Positions 5,952 to 5,952 of a stretch of DNA of 5,952 nucleotides are shown piece by piece. The first letter of the stretch is position 1; every line of letters begins with the position of its first letter. Source of the stretch: Bacteroidota bacterium. GTDB lineage: Bacteria > Bacteroidota > Ignavibacteria > Kapaibacteriales > UBA2268. The notes under the pieces are model-generated. The model did not search any database and was not told the DNA's origin. It worked only from the letters and a program-made list of their open reading frames with translations. The position numbers were made by a program, and so were the translations under genes. Location of the stretch: the NCBI GenBank assembly GCA_024280675.1, contig JAJRPT010000085.1, positions 1 to 5,952 on the forward strand, read 5' to 3'.

Positions 5952-5952
5952 G

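Overview
The window is AT-rich DNA from a diderm (Gram-negative-type) bacterium. It has an aerobic or otherwise quinol-oxidising respiratory chain built on Alternative Complex III (ACIII, quinol:electron-acceptor oxidoreductase). The diderm inference rests on an outer-membrane beta-barrel-like protein and on Tat-exported, heme-bearing periplasmic proteins. ACIII with a fused, extended-Tat ActB occurs in Bacteroidota and relatives, Acidobacteriota, Planctomycetota and several deltaproteobacterial lineages. The sequence alone does not let me choose among these.

Left two thirds (1-4385, all minus strand): the start of an act operon, read right to left. The order is actA (pentaheme cytochrome c, 4385-3804), a 70-codon gene for a tiny Tat-signal protein (3738-3526), actB (molybdopterin-oxidoreductase-like domain fused to a four-cluster Fe-S domain, 3529-323), and actC (NrfD-like quinol-binding membrane subunit, starting at 323 and cut by the window edge). 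The small gene and actB overlap by ATGA, and actB and actC overlap by one base, so the three are probably translationally coupled. The expected actD, actE and actF would lie beyond the left edge. In the complex, ActC takes electrons from menaquinol or ubiquinol at the membrane. ActB's Fe-S clusters and ActA's hemes form the periplasmic electron wire towards a cytochrome c or a terminal oxidase.

Middle (4386-4684): a very AT-rich divergent intergenic region. It carries a plausible sigma70-like promoter for act with a dyad between its -35 and -10, an AT-only 16-bp perfect palindrome, and a TATAAT box ahead of the rightward gene.

Right third (4685-5952): a rightward single gene for a secreted, probably outer-membrane beta-barrel protein of 244 residues. 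Its stop codon falls inside a 16-bp tandem repeat array, followed by a strong intrinsic terminator. A convergent minus-strand gene of unknown function, cut by the right edge, ends against that terminator.

Nothing here is a wholly new system. The points most worth a second look are the tiny Tat protein inserted between actA and actB, the unusually long N-terminal leader of ActB ahead of the family's usual Tat region, and the tandem repeat that straddles the stop codon of the barrel gene.
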